Position numbers and translations under genes: made by a program
The notes under the pieces: generated by a model
Database searches by the model: none
What the model saw: the letters and a program-made list of their open reading frames with translations, nothing else
Told to the model about the DNA's origin: nothing
Shown: positions 8,409 through 18,234 of the stretch, piece by piece
Position numbering within the stretch: the stretch's first letter is position 1
Layout of the letters: each line of letters opens with the position of its first letter
From: Pseudomonadota bacterium
Lineage (GTDB): Bacteria > Pseudomonadota > Gammaproteobacteria > Burkholderiales > Burkholderiaceae_C
Direction: 5' to 3'
Assembly: GCA_029780695.1 (NCBI GenBank)
Contig: JAKOYD010000131.1
Location: 23,282-87,281 of the forward strand
DNA length: 64,000 nucleotides

Positions 8409-10226
8409 ATGGATCGACACACCTCCTCCATCGCCCGCGTCGCGCAGCGCCGCGGGCGCGCCGCCGATACCCGCACCCCCGTCGAGGCCGCCGACCCCGC
8501 CAGCCGCGACGAAACGCCCACGGAAAAGCTCGACCGGCTGGTACAAAGCGCCAGCGCGCCGGCCTACGGCAACCTGTCTCCCATTGCCTTGAGCCTGGCT
8601 TGGGCCGACTGGGCCTGGCACCTGGCCGCCTCGCCGGGGCGCCAGCTCGAATTGGCCACCCTGGCCGCGCAGCTGGCCGCCGACACCCTGAGCATGCGCG
8701 ACGACAGCGGCGCTGCCACCAGCCCCACGGACGACGACGCGCGCTTTCGGGCCGAGGAATGGTCGCGCTGGCCCTTCAGCCAGTGGCGCGCGGGCTTTCG
8801 CCACGCCGAAGCCTTCTGGCGCGAAGCCGCCAAAGTGCCCGGCGTCAGCGCGCATCACAGCGCCATGGTCGACTTCTTTGCCCGCCAGTACCTGGACATG
8901 ATGACGCCGGCCAATCGCCTGCTGACCAACCCGGTGGTGCAGAAACGCACCCTCGAGACCGGCGGCATGAACCTGGTGCAGGGCATGCTGAACTGGCTGG
9001 CCGATAGCACCGGCGTGCCAACGGCCGCAGACCTGGCCGCGCAGGGCCGTTTCGTGGTCGGCGGCAACGTGGCCGTCACGCCGGGCCATGTGGTGTACCG
9101 CAACCACCTGGTGGAGCTGATCCGCTATGCCCCACAGACCGACAAGGTGCACCCCGAGCCGGTGTTCATCGTCCCGTCGTGGATCATGAAGTTCTACATC
9201 CTCGATCTGTCCCCGCACAACTCCATGGTGCGCTACCTGGTCGGCCAGGGGCACACGGTGTACATGCTGTCGTGGCGCAACCCGGACGAGGCGGACCGCG
9301 AACTCAGCATGGACGACTACCTGGAGCTGGGCGTGCTGGAAGCCATGCGCGCCGTGCGCCACGACGCCGGTCAGGCGCCGATGCACGCCATGGGCTACTG
9401 CCTGGGCGGCACCTTGTTGGCCGTGGCCGCGGCCGCGCTGTCGGCCACCCACGGCATCGCCGGTTACCAGGACGTGCCCGCGCCGCTGACGCTGAGCTTG
9501 CTGGCCGCGCAGGTCGACTTCTCCGAACCGGGCGAACTCGGCCTGTTCATCGACGAAGGCCAGGTCAACCTGCTCGACCATCTGACCAAGGGCCAGGGCT
9601 TTCTCAGCGGCAAGCAGATGGCCGGCTCGTTCCAGTTCCTGCATTCGCGCGACCTGGTGTGGACGCGCCGCATGCGCGAATACCTGATGGGCGAGCGCGA
9701 GCAGGGCAACGACCTGATGGCCTGGAACGCCGACACCACGCGCCTGCCCGCGCGCATGCACCATGAATACCTGGTGGCGCTGTACCTCAACAACGCCCTG
9801 GCGCACGGCCGCTACATGGTCGCCGGCGAGCCGGTGTCCCTGCACGACTTGCGCATGCCCGTGTTCCTGGTCGGCACCGAACGCGACCACGTCTCGCCCT
9901 GGCGTTCGGTCTACAAGCTGCATCTGCTGAGCGACGTGGAGATCACCTTTGCCCTGACCAGCGGCGGACACAACGCCGGCATCCTGTCCGAGCCTGGCCA
10001 CAAGAACCGCCGCTACCGCATCAGCACCCGCCCCGAGCGCGGCGACTGGCGCAGCGCCGACGAATGGCTGCAAGCGGCCGAGAACGTTGATGGGTCCTGG
10101 TGGCCCGCGTGGCAAGCCTGGCTCGCCGCGCACTCCAGCACCCCGGTCAAGGCCAAGGCCGTCGCACCCAGCCGCGCCATGGGCGACGCGCCGGGCACCT
10201 ACGTGTTGCAGCGCTACGCCGAATAG
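8409..10226 (+). CDS. phaC: Poly(3-hydroxyalkanoate) synthase (class I type)
   Basis: A 605-residue PHA synthase, which polymerises (R)-3-hydroxyacyl-CoA on the granule surface. It has the conserved N-terminal domain (DFFARQYLDMMTPANRLLTNP) and an alpha/beta-hydrolase catalytic domain. The nucleophile sits in the lipase-like box GYCLGG, the Asp in VGTERDHVSPW, and the His in TSGGHNAGI. Length fits class I. The start at 8409 (MDRHTSS) is preferred over ATG 8373; further upstream the frame is unlike the family. No phaA, phaB or phasin gene is adjacent, so this may be a second PhaC. The divergent gene is PaaK-like and an FNR-type box lies upstream. Confidence 0.88.
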   Translation: MDRHTSSIARVAQRRGRAADTRTPVEAADPASRDETPTEKLDRLVQSASAPAYGNLSPIALSLAWADWAWHLAASPGRQLELATLAAQLAADTLSMRDDSGAATSPTDDDARFRAEEWSRWPFSQWRAGFRHAEAFWREAAKVPGVSAHHSAMVDFFARQYLDMMTPANRLLTNPVVQKRTLETGGMNLVQGMLNWLADSTGVPTAADLAAQGRFVVGGNVAVTPGHVVYRNHLVELIRYAPQTDKVHPEPVFIVPSWIMKFYILDLSPHNSMVRYLVGQGHTVYMLSWRNPDEADRELSMDDYLELGVLEAMRAVRHDAGQAPMHAMGYCLGGTLLAVAAAALSATHGIAGYQDVPAPLTLSLLAAQVDFSEPGELGLFIDEGQVNLLDHLTKGQGFLSGKQMAGSFQFLHSRDLVWTRRMREYLMGEREQGNDLMAWNADTTRLPARMHHEYLVALYLNNALAHGRYMVAGEPVSLHDLRMPVFLVGTERDHVSPWRSVYKLHLLSDVEITFALTSGGHNAGILSEPGHKNRRYRISTRPERGDWRSADEWLQAAENVDGSWWPAWQAWLAAHSSTPVKAKAVAPSRAMGDAPGTYVLQRYAE

Positions 10227-10333
10227 GCGGCGCGCGCGGCCCCTGACGCGGCAGGCGTTGCGGCTTCATGAAGGTGCCATGAGCGCGATGCAGCATGGGC
10301 GTGCCGATTTCACGCAAAACCCTAAGGACTCCC

Positions 10334-11920
10334 ATGACCTTGCACCGCCGACATTTCATCCAGTCCGCCTCGCTGCTGGGCGCCTCGCTCACCTCCTTGC
10401 CCGCCTGGACGCAGGGTGCGCCCGCCCTCATCACGCGCGACAGCCAGCGCCCGCAGATGCCGCACGGCGTGCAAAGCGGCGACGCCACCGCCGATACCGC
10501 CGTCGTCTGGACGCGCGCCGACCGGCCAGCGCGCATGTGGGTCGAGTGGGCACCCACGGCCAGCTTTGCCAATGCGCAGCGCGTGCGCGGGCCTTTTCTG
10601 CTGCCCACCAGCGACTTCACCGGCCGCGTCGACCTGAGCGGCCTGCCCGCGGGGCAGGACATCTTCTACCGCGTGGTGCTGCAGGACTTGCGCAACGAGC
10701 GCACGCTGTCCGAGCCGATGAGCGGCCACCTGCGACTGGCCCAGCCCTGGCACGCCAGCAAGTTGCGCCCCCTGCGCCTGGTGTGGAGCGGCGACACCGC
10801 GGGCCAGGGCTTCGGCATCAACCCCGAGTGGGGTGGCATGAAAATCTACGAGCAGATGCGCGCCGTCAACCCGGACTTCTTCATCCACAACGGCGACACC
10901 ATCTACGCCGACGGCCCCATTCCGGCCGAGGTAAAGCTGCCCGACGGCCAGGTGTGGCGCAACGTCACCACGCCCGAGACGCTGAAGGTTGCCGAAACGC
11001 TGGACGAGTTTCGCGGCCGCTACCGCTACAACCTGATGGACGCGCACGTGCGCCGCTTTTCGAGCGAGGTGGCACAGATCTGGCAATGGGACGACCACGA
11101 AGTGACCAACAACTGGTCGGACAGCAAGAGCCTGCTGGAAGACCCGCGCTACACCGAGAAGAACGTCCCCCTGCTGGTGGGCCGTGCCACGCGCGCCTTT
11201 CTCGACTATGCCCCGCTGCGGCCGCACCACGCCGGCGAGTCCGAGCGCATCTACCGCCACATTCCACAAGGGCCGCTGGCCGACGTGTTCGTGATCGACA
11301 TGCGCAGCTACCGCGGCCCCAACACGGCCAACATGCAAACCAGCGAAAGCGCCGACACCGAATTCCTCGGCCGCCAGCAAGTCGACTGGCTGATAGCCGG
11401 CCTGAAGCAGAGCAAGGCGGTATGGAAAATCATCGCCGCCGACATGCCCATCGGCCTGCAGGTGGGTGACGGCAAGACCGCCGAGGGCCTGAACCGCTGG
11501 GAAGCGGTCGCCAACGGTGACGATGGCCCGGCCAAGGGCCGCGAACTCGAAATCGCCCGCCTGCTGCGCGCGATCAAGCAGGCCGGCGTGAAGAACGTGG
11601 TCTGGCTTACCGCCGACGTGCACTACACCGCCGCGCATTACTACGACCCGCGCAAGGCGCGGTTCAGCGACTTCGACGGCTTCTGGGAATTCGTCTCCGG
11701 TCCGCTCAATGCCGGCAGCTTCGGCCCCAACAAGCCCGACGCGACGTTCGGGCTTCAGGTGGTGTGGGAAAAAGGCCCGGCCGAGCAGAACACCTCGCCC
11801 TTCGCGGGCCTGCAGTTCTTTGGCCAGGTCGACATCGACCCCAAGACCCGCGCCATGACGGTGGCGCTCAAGGACCTGACAGGCGCCACGCTGTACAGCA
11901 AGGAATTGGCCCCGGCTTGA
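10334..11920 (+). CDS. phoD: PhoD-type alkaline phosphatase/phosphodiesterase, Tat-exported
   Basis: 528 residues. The N terminus has a twin-arginine signal (HRRHFIQSASLLGASLTSLP), so the folded enzyme probably goes to the periplasm by Tat. A PhoD N-terminal beta domain (GVQSGDATADTAVVWTR) precedes the metallophosphatase domain with WSGDTAGQGFG, FIHNGDTIYADG, WQWDDHEVTNNW and LTADVHYTAAHYY, which supply the Ca/Fe ligands known for PhoD. It releases phosphate from mono- and diesters. The start at 10334 follows AAGGA; the frame extends 13 codons further upstream without the Tat layout. No clear Pho box was seen. Confidence 0.9.
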   Translation: MTLHRRHFIQSASLLGASLTSLPAWTQGAPALITRDSQRPQMPHGVQSGDATADTAVVWTRADRPARMWVEWAPTASFANAQRVRGPFLLPTSDFTGRVDLSGLPAGQDIFYRVVLQDLRNERTLSEPMSGHLRLAQPWHASKLRPLRLVWSGDTAGQGFGINPEWGGMKIYEQMRAVNPDFFIHNGDTIYADGPIPAEVKLPDGQVWRNVTTPETLKVAETLDEFRGRYRYNLMDAHVRRFSSEVAQIWQWDDHEVTNNWSDSKSLLEDPRYTEKNVPLLVGRATRAFLDYAPLRPHHAGESERIYRHIPQGPLADVFVIDMRSYRGPNTANMQTSESADTEFLGRQQVDWLIAGLKQSKAVWKIIAADMPIGLQVGDGKTAEGLNRWEAVANGDDGPAKGRELEIARLLRAIKQAGVKNVVWLTADVHYTAAHYYDPRKARFSDFDGFWEFVSGPLNAGSFGPNKPDATFGLQVVWEKGPAEQNTSPFAGLQFFGQVDIDPKTRAMTVALKDLTGATLYSKELAPA

Positions 11921-11944
11921 TGCGGCGGGGCGGCCGCGCCAGCA

Positions 11945-11970
11945 CGCCGACCCAGCCAGGCGGGTCGGCG
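11945..11970. terminator. Stem-loop between phoD and the RND gene
   Basis: A perfect 9-base stem (CGCCGACCC / GGGTCGGCG) with an 8-base loop lies between two convergent genes. There is no T-run on either side, so it is a weak or factor-assisted terminator at best. Confidence 0.45.
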
Positions 11971-11997
11971 CGTAAGGTCAAGCGGCTGAGCGGCCTT

Positions 11998-14900
11998 TCA
12001 CCCTTGGTGCACCGGGTGCGCCTCTCGCGCATCCTCGACCGGCGTCGTCCTGGCGCCCGGCACGGCCTTGCGCGCCAGCAGCGCGTACATAGTCGGCACC
12101 ACGAAGATGGTGAGCAGCGTGCCGACGCTCATGCCGCCCACGATGACCCAGCCGATCTGCTGGCGGCTTTCGGCCCCCGCGCCAGTGCCCAGGGCCAGCG
12201 GCACCGCGCCCAGCACCATGGCGCCGGTGGTCATCAGGATGGGGCGCAGACGTTGCTGGCTGGCGTGCACCAGCGCGGGAAGCATGGCTTCGCCGCGCTG
12301 GCGCAGCTGGTTGGTGAATTCGACGATCAGGATGCCATGCTTGGTCACCAGACCGACCAGCGTGATCAGGCCGATCTGCGAATACACGTTGATCGACCCG
12401 CCCGTCAACTGCAGCGCCAGCAGCGCGCCAATCATGGAAAGCGGCACCGAGAACATGATGATCAGCGGGTCGACGAAGCTCTCGAACTGCGCCGCCAGCA
12501 CCAGAAAGATGAACAGCAGCGCCAGCACGAACACGATCACCAGCGCGCCCTGGCTGGAGCGGAATTCGCGCGAGATGCCGTTCAGGTCGGTGGTGTAGCC
12601 GGTCTTCAGCACCTTGTTCGACGTCTGGTCCAGAAAGGCCAGCGCCTGGCCGAGCGAATAGTCGGGCGCCAGGTTGGCCGTGAGCGTGGCCGAGCGGCGC
12701 TGGCCAAAGTGGTTCAGCTCGCGCGGCGCCACGCTTTCGCGCACCGTAACCAGACTGGACAGCGGGATCATGGCCTCGCCCCGGCCGCGCACCTGGATGC
12801 GGTCGATGTCTTCGGGCGTGGCGCGGCCGCTGCCGGCCGTCTGCACGATCACGTCGTACTGCTCGGCGTCGCGCTTGTAGCGCGTGACCACGCGGCCGCC
12901 CAGCATGGTCTCGATGGCGCGCGCCACGCTTTCGACCGGCACGCCCAGGTCGGCCGCACGCTCGCGGTCGACGTCGATGCGCAGCTCTGGTTTTGATAGT
13001 CGCAGGTCCAGGTCGGGCGCCACGAAGCCGGGATTTTTGCTCACTTCGTCCATCAACTGGCGCATCACGCGGTTCAGGTTGGCGTAGCTGTCCGACGTCT
13101 GCACCACGAAGTTGATCGGCCGCTCGCGAAAGCCCTGGCCCAGCGACGGCGGCGTGATGGGAAACGCGGTCACGCCCGCCAACTGGTTGAACTTGGGTTG
13201 CAGCTCGCGCGCGATCTGCAGCGTGCTGCGGTGGCGCTCGTTCCAGTCCACCGCGCGGTACACCACGCTGCCCTGCGACACCGTGGGGTTGCCGATGTTG
13301 GCGAAGATGCGGTCGAACTCGGGGTATTGCTCGCCCATGCGTTCAAGCTGGCGCGCATAGCGGTCGGTGAACTGCAGCGTCGCGCCGTCGGGCGCGTTGA
13401 TGTTGGCCAGCACCACGCCGCGGTCTTCCAGCGGCGACAACTCCTGGCGCATCTGCGGGTAGATCCACGCAATCGCCACCGCGCAGGCCAGCATCACGCA
13501 CACCACCAGCCAGCGCCAGCCGTGCAGCACGCGGCTCAACAGAAGGCCGTAGGCGTTTTCCAGCGCGGTGAGCGCACGTTCCATGAAGCGGTCGAACCGG
13601 CCCGGCTTGGGGTTGTGCTTGAGCAGCAGCGAGCACATCATGGGCGACAGCGTGAGCGCCACGAAGCCCGACACCAGCACCGCGCCGGCCAGCGCCAGCG
13701 CAAATTCGATGAACAGCCGCCCGGTGCGCCCCGGCGTGAAGGCCAGCGGCGCGTACACCGCCACCAGCGTCAGCGTCATGGCGACGATGGCAAAACCGAT
13801 CTCCTTGGCGCCGACGATGGCGGCCGAGAATGGCTCCATGCCGTCTTCGATGTGGCGGTAGATGTTCTCCAGCATCACGATGGCGTCGTCCACCACCAGG
13901 CCAATGGCCAGCACCAGCGCCAGCAGCGTGAGCGTGTTGATCGAAAAGCCCGCCAGCGACATCAACGCAAAGGCGCCGATCAGGCTGACCGGAATGGTGA
14001 CGATGGGAATGATCGACGCGCGCACCGTGCGCAGAAAGACGAACACCACCAGCGCCACCAGCACGATGGCCTCGACGATGGTGTGGTACACCGCATTGAC
14101 CGAGTGCTGGATGAACACCGAGTTGTCGTTCGCGATGTCGATCTTGACGTCACTGGGCAGGTCTTCCTGCAGGCGCGGCAACATGGCGCGCACGCCCTTC
14201 GACAGCTCCAGCGGGTTGGCGGTGGCTTGGCGGATGATACCGGTCGATATCGCCGGGCTGCCGTTCAGGCGCACCGCGCTGCGCTCCTCGGCCGGCCCTT
14301 CCTCGACGCGCGCCACGTCGCGCATGCGCACGGCAAATCCGTTGACGCTCTTGACGACGACCTGCTCGAACTGCGCCGGCTTGACCAGGTCGGTCTGCGA
14401 GGTGACGGAAAACTCGCGCTGGCGCGACTCGATGCGGCCGGCCGGCACTTCCAGGTTGCTGCGGCGGATGGCGTCTTCGACGTCCTGCGTGGTCAGCTTG
14501 TAGGCGGCCAGCCGGTCGGGGTCGAGCCACACGCGCATGGCGTACTTGCGCTCGCCGAAAATGCGCACGTCGGCCACGCCGGTCACGGTCTGCAGGCGCG
14601 CCTTGACGACGCGGTTGATCAGGTCGTTGATTTCCAGCGGCGAGCGCTTGTCGCTGGAAAACGCCAGCCAGATGACCGGGAACGCATCGGCCTCGACCTT
14701 GGCGATGACCGGCTCGTCGATGGCCTGCGGCAGCTTGTTGCGCACGCGCGAGACGCGGTCGCGCACCTCGGCGGCGGCGGTGTCGGCGTCTTTTTCGAGC
14801 CGGAAGCGCACGCTGATCTGCGCCTGCTCGGGCCGGCTGATGGAGGTGATCACATCCACCGCATCGATGCCGGCAATGGAGTCTTCGAGCGGCTTGGTGA

Positions 14901-15087
14901 CCTGCGATTCGATCACCTCGGCCGAGGCGCCGGCGTAGCGCACGCTCACCGTGACCACCGGCTCGTCGATCTTGGGGTATTCGCGCACCGCCAGGCGCTG
15001 AAAGCTGACCAGCCCGACCAGCAGGATCAGCAGCGACAGCACAGTGGCGAACACCGGGCGGCGAATGGAGACTTCGGCGAGCTGCAT
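11998..15087 (-). CDS. RND efflux pump inner-membrane permease (HAE1/AcrB family)
   Basis: 1,029 residues with the full RND layout: one N-terminal helix (PVFATVLSLLILLVGLVSF), a large periplasmic porter domain, helices 2-6, a second periplasmic domain and helices 8-12. The proton-relay Asp pair is present in helix 4 (IGLVVDDAIVMLENIYR, about residue 400). It exports drugs or other amphiphiles in exchange for protons, working with a periplasmic adaptor and an outer-membrane channel. The adaptor gene lies just upstream on the same strand. No channel gene is present, so a TolC/OprM-type partner from elsewhere is inferred. Substrates are not predictable. Confidence 0.93.
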   Translation of the reverse strand: MQLAEVSIRRPVFATVLSLLILLVGLVSFQRLAVREYPKIDEPVVTVSVRYAGASAEVIESQVTKPLEDSIAGIDAVDVITSISRPEQAQISVRFRLEKDADTAAAEVRDRVSRVRNKLPQAIDEPVIAKVEADAFPVIWLAFSSDKRSPLEINDLINRVVKARLQTVTGVADVRIFGERKYAMRVWLDPDRLAAYKLTTQDVEDAIRRSNLEVPAGRIESRQREFSVTSQTDLVKPAQFEQVVVKSVNGFAVRMRDVARVEEGPAEERSAVRLNGSPAISTGIIRQATANPLELSKGVRAMLPRLQEDLPSDVKIDIANDNSVFIQHSVNAVYHTIVEAIVLVALVVFVFLRTVRASIIPIVTIPVSLIGAFALMSLAGFSINTLTLLALVLAIGLVVDDAIVMLENIYRHIEDGMEPFSAAIVGAKEIGFAIVAMTLTLVAVYAPLAFTPGRTGRLFIEFALALAGAVLVSGFVALTLSPMMCSLLLKHNPKPGRFDRFMERALTALENAYGLLLSRVLHGWRWLVVCVMLACAVAIAWIYPQMRQELSPLEDRGVVLANINAPDGATLQFTDRYARQLERMGEQYPEFDRIFANIGNPTVSQGSVVYRAVDWNERHRSTLQIARELQPKFNQLAGVTAFPITPPSLGQGFRERPINFVVQTSDSYANLNRVMRQLMDEVSKNPGFVAPDLDLRLSKPELRIDVDRERAADLGVPVESVARAIETMLGGRVVTRYKRDAEQYDVIVQTAGSGRATPEDIDRIQVRGRGEAMIPLSSLVTVRESVAPRELNHFGQRRSATLTANLAPDYSLGQALAFLDQTSNKVLKTGYTTDLNGISREFRSSQGALVIVFVLALLFIFLVLAAQFESFVDPLIIMFSVPLSMIGALLALQLTGGSINVYSQIGLITLVGLVTKHGILIVEFTNQLRQRGEAMLPALVHASQQRLRPILMTTGAMVLGAVPLALGTGAGAESRQQIGWVIVGGMSVGTLLTIFVVPTMYALLARKAVPGARTTPVEDAREAHPVHQG

Positions 15088-15103
15088 GGCGCGGGCTCTC
15101 TTC

Positions 15104-15130
15104 AGCTATTCAATGTATAGCGCCCGGCGA
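15104..15130. repeat. AGCTAT-type short palindrome
   Basis: AGCTATTCAATGTATAGC followed by GCCCGGCG, in the gap between the adaptor and permease genes; a shorter member of the element family seen at 3604 and 37399. Confidence 0.5.
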
Positions 15131-15160
15131 GCACAGACGGGCGCTGGGCGGCAGAAAGCA

Positions 15161-16531
15161 TCATGAACGGCGCTGCGGCGCGCCGCCCGGCAGCCCGCAC
15201 GGGCTGGGGCCGGCCGGCGGTTTGACCAGCGGCAGCGCGGCCATCGGCCGGGCGCCTGCGGCGCCCTGGGCTTGGGGCGCCGCAGGTGCGCTCGGCGCCG
15301 CGCTGGCGCCGGCCGCGCTGGCAACACTGGCGCCACTGGCCGGGGCGCGCACGCCACCGTCCGGCACGCCGGCGCCCGCCAGCCGCACGGTCTGCCCGTC
15401 GCGCTGCACGCGCTGGTGCCCGGCGGTGACCACGCGGTCGCCCACGGCCAGGCCGGTGACGATTTCCACCTGGCCGGGCAGGCGCTGGCCGGTCGTCACC
15501 GCCACGCGCTGGGTGGTGAAGACCGGCTTGTCGCCCGCGTCGGCACGCGTCAGCCGCAGCACGCTGAGCGAGCCGCCCTGGCTGACGATGGCTTCTTCCG
15601 GCACCATCAGCGCCTCGCGCGGGGCGCCCAGTTCGGTTTCGACGCGCGCGAACATGCCGGGGCGCAGTTGCAGCGCGCGGTTGTCGATGCAGCCGCGCAC
15701 GTTGAGCGCGCGGCCATTGGCGTCGATCTGCGGGTCGACCGCCTGCACCTGCGCGGCGAAGACGCGGTCGGGCAGCGCGTCGACCTGCACGCGGGCGGTC
15801 TGCCCCGGGCGCACGCGCGACTGCAGGCGCTCGGGCAGGCGGAAGTCGACGAACATGGCCGACATGTCTTCCAGGTTGACGATGTTGTCGCCTTCCTTCA
15901 GGTAGTCGCCCACGCTGATGTTGCGCAGGCCCGCCACGCCGTCGAACGGCGCCAGCACGCGCATGCGCGCGGCGGTGGCGCGGGCCAGGTCGAGCTTGGC
16001 GCGCGCCACTTTCTCGGCGGCGGCGCTTTCGTCCACCCCGCGCGGGCTGATGAAGCCGCGGCCAGACAGGTCGACGTTGCGCCGATGGTTGGTCTGCGCA
16101 ATGCCCAGTTCGGCCTGCGCCTGCTGCACCTGGGCCTGCTGCAGCTTGTCGTCCAACTGCACCAGCAACTGACCGCGCCGCACGCGCTGGCCGTCGCGGA
16201 AATGGATCTGCACCACGCGCCCGCCCACTTCGGAGCGCACCAGCGTGCCCTGCCGCGAGCGCAGCGAACCGACGGCGTTGACGTCTTCGGCCACCGGCTG
16301 CACGCGCACCAGCGTGGACTCGACCACCACCGGGCCGCCGCCACCGCCCGCGCCCGCGCCGCCCCCGCTAGCACCGCCGCCACCGCCCTGCCCCGCTGGC
16401 CGCGCCGCGCTGGCCACGGCCACGGGACGCGCTTCACCGCTCGGCCCGCCGCGCTGCAACCACCACGCACCCGTGCCCAGCGCCACGAGCGCGCCGATGG
16501 CAACCAAGGGCACCCACTTAGACCGGGTCAT
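15161..16531 (-). CDS. RND efflux periplasmic adaptor (membrane fusion protein)
   Basis: A 456-residue HlyD/AcrA-type adaptor. After an N-terminal membrane anchor (VPLVAIGALVALGTGAWWL) comes a Gly/Ala/Ser-rich linker, then the lipoyl half-motif VGSLRSRQGTLVRSEVGGRV and a second half VLAPFDGVAGLRNISVGDYLKEGD. A hairpin of heptad-like Gln/Ala helices (KLQQAQVQQAQAELGIAQ) and the beta-barrel segment FRLPERLQSRVRPGQ are also visible. It links the RND permease to an outer-membrane channel. The start at 16531 gives a typical anchor directly after the Met. The last 55 residues are Ala/Pro/Ser rich and look disordered. It is 73 bases upstream of the permease in one operon. Confidence 0.92.
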   Translation of the reverse strand: MTRSKWVPLVAIGALVALGTGAWWLQRGGPSGEARPVAVASAARPAGQGGGGGASGGGAGAGGGGGPVVVESTLVRVQPVAEDVNAVGSLRSRQGTLVRSEVGGRVVQIHFRDGQRVRRGQLLVQLDDKLQQAQVQQAQAELGIAQTNHRRNVDLSGRGFISPRGVDESAAAEKVARAKLDLARATAARMRVLAPFDGVAGLRNISVGDYLKEGDNIVNLEDMSAMFVDFRLPERLQSRVRPGQTARVQVDALPDRVFAAQVQAVDPQIDANGRALNVRGCIDNRALQLRPGMFARVETELGAPREALMVPEEAIVSQGGSLSVLRLTRADAGDKPVFTTQRVAVTTGQRLPGQVEIVTGLAVGDRVVTAGHQRVQRDGQTVRLAGAGVPDGGVRAPASGASVASAAGASAAPSAPAAPQAQGAAGARPMAALPLVKPPAGPSPCGLPGGAPQRRS

Positions 16532-16744
16532 GACCAGCGGCCCCGCGCAGGGACGAAAAACGGCGACGATGCGGCAGCATGGGCTGTCAGTGTGTAGGCA
16601 AAACCGTGATTTAGCCACATCGCCATGCGCCAAGCTGACTGGCAGCCGACCACGGGGGCAACTTCACCTGTGATTTACAAAAAAATGTTGGCCATCAGCG
16701 TAGGCTTGCGGCGCCGTCGGCCGCCCCGCGTGACCGGCACCCCA

Positions 16745-17188
16745 TCAGCCGCCGGCGCGCGGCACGCCCCGGTTGGCCAGTTGGTCGGCGCGTTCGTTTT
16801 CGGGGTGGCCCGCGTGCCCTCGCACCCAATGCCAGTGGATGCGGTGGCCCGCGCCCGACACCAGCGCGTCGAGCTTCTGCCAGAGGTCGACGTTCTTCAC
16901 CGGCTGCCCGGTGGAGGTGCGCCAGCCCTTGGCCTTCCAACCCGCGATCCAGGCGGTGATGCCCTGGCGCACGTACTGGCTGTCCAGATAAAGGTCGATC
17001 TCGCACGGCCGCTTGACCGCGCTCAGGCCTTCGATGACGGCCGTCAACTCCATGCGGTTGTTGGTGGTCATGGCTTCGCCGCCGAACAATTCCTTTTCGT
17101 GGCCAGTCGCGCGCAGCAGCACGCCCCAGCCGCCCGGCCCGGGGTTGCCCTTGCAGGCGCCGTCGGTGTAGATCTCGATGCGATTCAC
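16745..17188 (-). CDS. rnhA: Ribonuclease HI
   Basis: 147 residues, typical for RNase HI, which cleaves the RNA strand of RNA-DNA hybrids such as R-loops and primers. The metal-binding residues are Asp9 ([14 protein letters not shown]), Glu47 ([13 protein letters not shown]), Asp69 (LYLDSQYV) and Asp135 (ADQLANRG), with the catalytic loop His125 in [10 protein letters not shown]. The start ATG overlaps the stop of the upstream methyltransferase by four bases, so the two genes are translationally coupled. The 213 bases between its stop and the efflux adaptor hold nothing recognisable. Confidence 0.97.
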   Translation of the reverse strand: MNRIEIYTDGACKGNPGPGGWGVLLRATGHEKELFGGEAMTTNNRMELTAVIEGLSAVKRPCEIDLYLDSQYVRQGITAWIAGWKAKGWRTSTGQPVKNVDLWQKLDALVSGAGHRIHWHWVRGHAGHPENERADQLANRGVPRAGG

Positions 17189-17970
17189 GGTGATGATTCA
17201 GTATGCGTTGTCGGGGCGGCGCGGTTAGCTACAGAAGCAGGAGCACCGACGGGCACCGGTGCCGTCTTCCAGGCAGCGCCCACCAGCTTGGCGCCGTGCG
17301 TGCGCTTGACGGCCACCAGGCAGTAGGCGGCGCCAAACACCGGCCACCAGCGCGCACCGGCGCGGTCCATCCATTCGAAGCGCGCCAGGCCGCGTTCGCT
17401 GCGCGCAGCGGGGCGCCAGCAGCCAAAGGTCAGCGATTCCAGTTCAAACTGCAGCAGCCGCAGCCAGTCGCGCAGCCGCCAGTGGCTGATGAATTCGTTT
17501 GCCTGCGGCAGAAACGGCTGCGCGCTGCCGACCGGCAGCTTGAGTTGCGCGCGCCATTGCCGCAAGCCCCACAGGCTGGCCGGATTCAGCCCCGCAATCG
17601 CCACCCGCCCCTCGTGCACCAGCACGCGGTGCACTTCGCGCAAGGTGGCGTGCGGATCGGGGCTGAATTCGAGCGTGTGCGGCAGCACCACCAGGTCGAC
17701 GCTGGCTTCGGCGAACGGCAGCGCCGTCGGGTCCATGACCAGCGAGGGGCCGACGACGGCCCCATTCAAGCCCTGGTCATCGCCCGCCGGACGCGGCGGC
17801 GTCGCGGCCAGCCAGCGGTGCGGCATGCGGTTGGCGGCCAGGGTATCGATGTTGCCCAACCCCACCTGCAGCGCGTGGTAGCCGAACACGTCGGCCAGCG
17901 CAGTCTCGAACTGCGCGCGCTCCCAGTTCAGCAGGTACTGGCCGGGCGGCGACTGAAACCAATCGGTCAT
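17185..17970 (-). CDS. YafS-like SAM-dependent methyltransferase
   Basis: 261 residues with a class I methyltransferase fold. Motif I is degenerate (LQVGLGNID), but the later [26 protein letters not shown] and [14 protein letters not shown] match motifs II-III of the YafS/UbiE-like group. Escherichia coli has the same neighbourhood, rnhA-yafS-gloB with gloB divergent, which supports the assignment. The target of YafS is not known. The start at 17970 ([10 protein letters not shown]) is chosen because the family begins near WFQ/WLxTPLG; the frame upstream is Arg-rich. Its stop overlaps the rnhA start by four bases. Confidence 0.8.
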   Translation of the reverse strand: MTDWFQSPPGQYLLNWERAQFETALADVFGYHALQVGLGNIDTLAANRMPHRWLAATPPRPAGDDQGLNGAVVGPSLVMDPTALPFAEASVDLVVLPHTLEFSPDPHATLREVHRVLVHEGRVAIAGLNPASLWGLRQWRAQLKLPVGSAQPFLPQANEFISHWRLRDWLRLLQFELESLTFGCWRPAARSERGLARFEWMDRAGARWWPVFGAAYCLVAVKRTHGAKLVGAAWKTAPVPVGAPASVANRAAPTTHTESSP

Positions 17971-18219
17971 GCGCCCCCCTGCGGCACTGCGCGCCTTTCG
18001 CAGGGAGAGGCGACGACGTGGGCGGCCGGCGCAGGTACGGCCGCGGCGTTCCGGCATGGCCTGCTCCACAGGCTTGCTGCGCTGGTCGGCCACGCGCATG
18101 CCGACCGGGCGCGCCACGCCAAGCCCCCGCCCTGTGGGCCACGTGTGGCCGCGCGCGGGGTTTGGGACGCTGGGGATGTAAAGATGGGTTGCAAGGCTCG
18201 GGACGGTGGCAGCGGTTTT

Positions 18220-18225
18220 TATAAT
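18220..18225 (+). promoter_or_regulatory. Perfect TATAAT -10 box just upstream of gloB
   Basis: A consensus -10 hexamer ends nine bases before the gloB ATG. Transcription would start at about 18231-18233, leaving a leader of only two to four bases. The -35 region is poor. Confidence 0.6.
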
Positions 18226-18234
18226 CCGCCGCTC

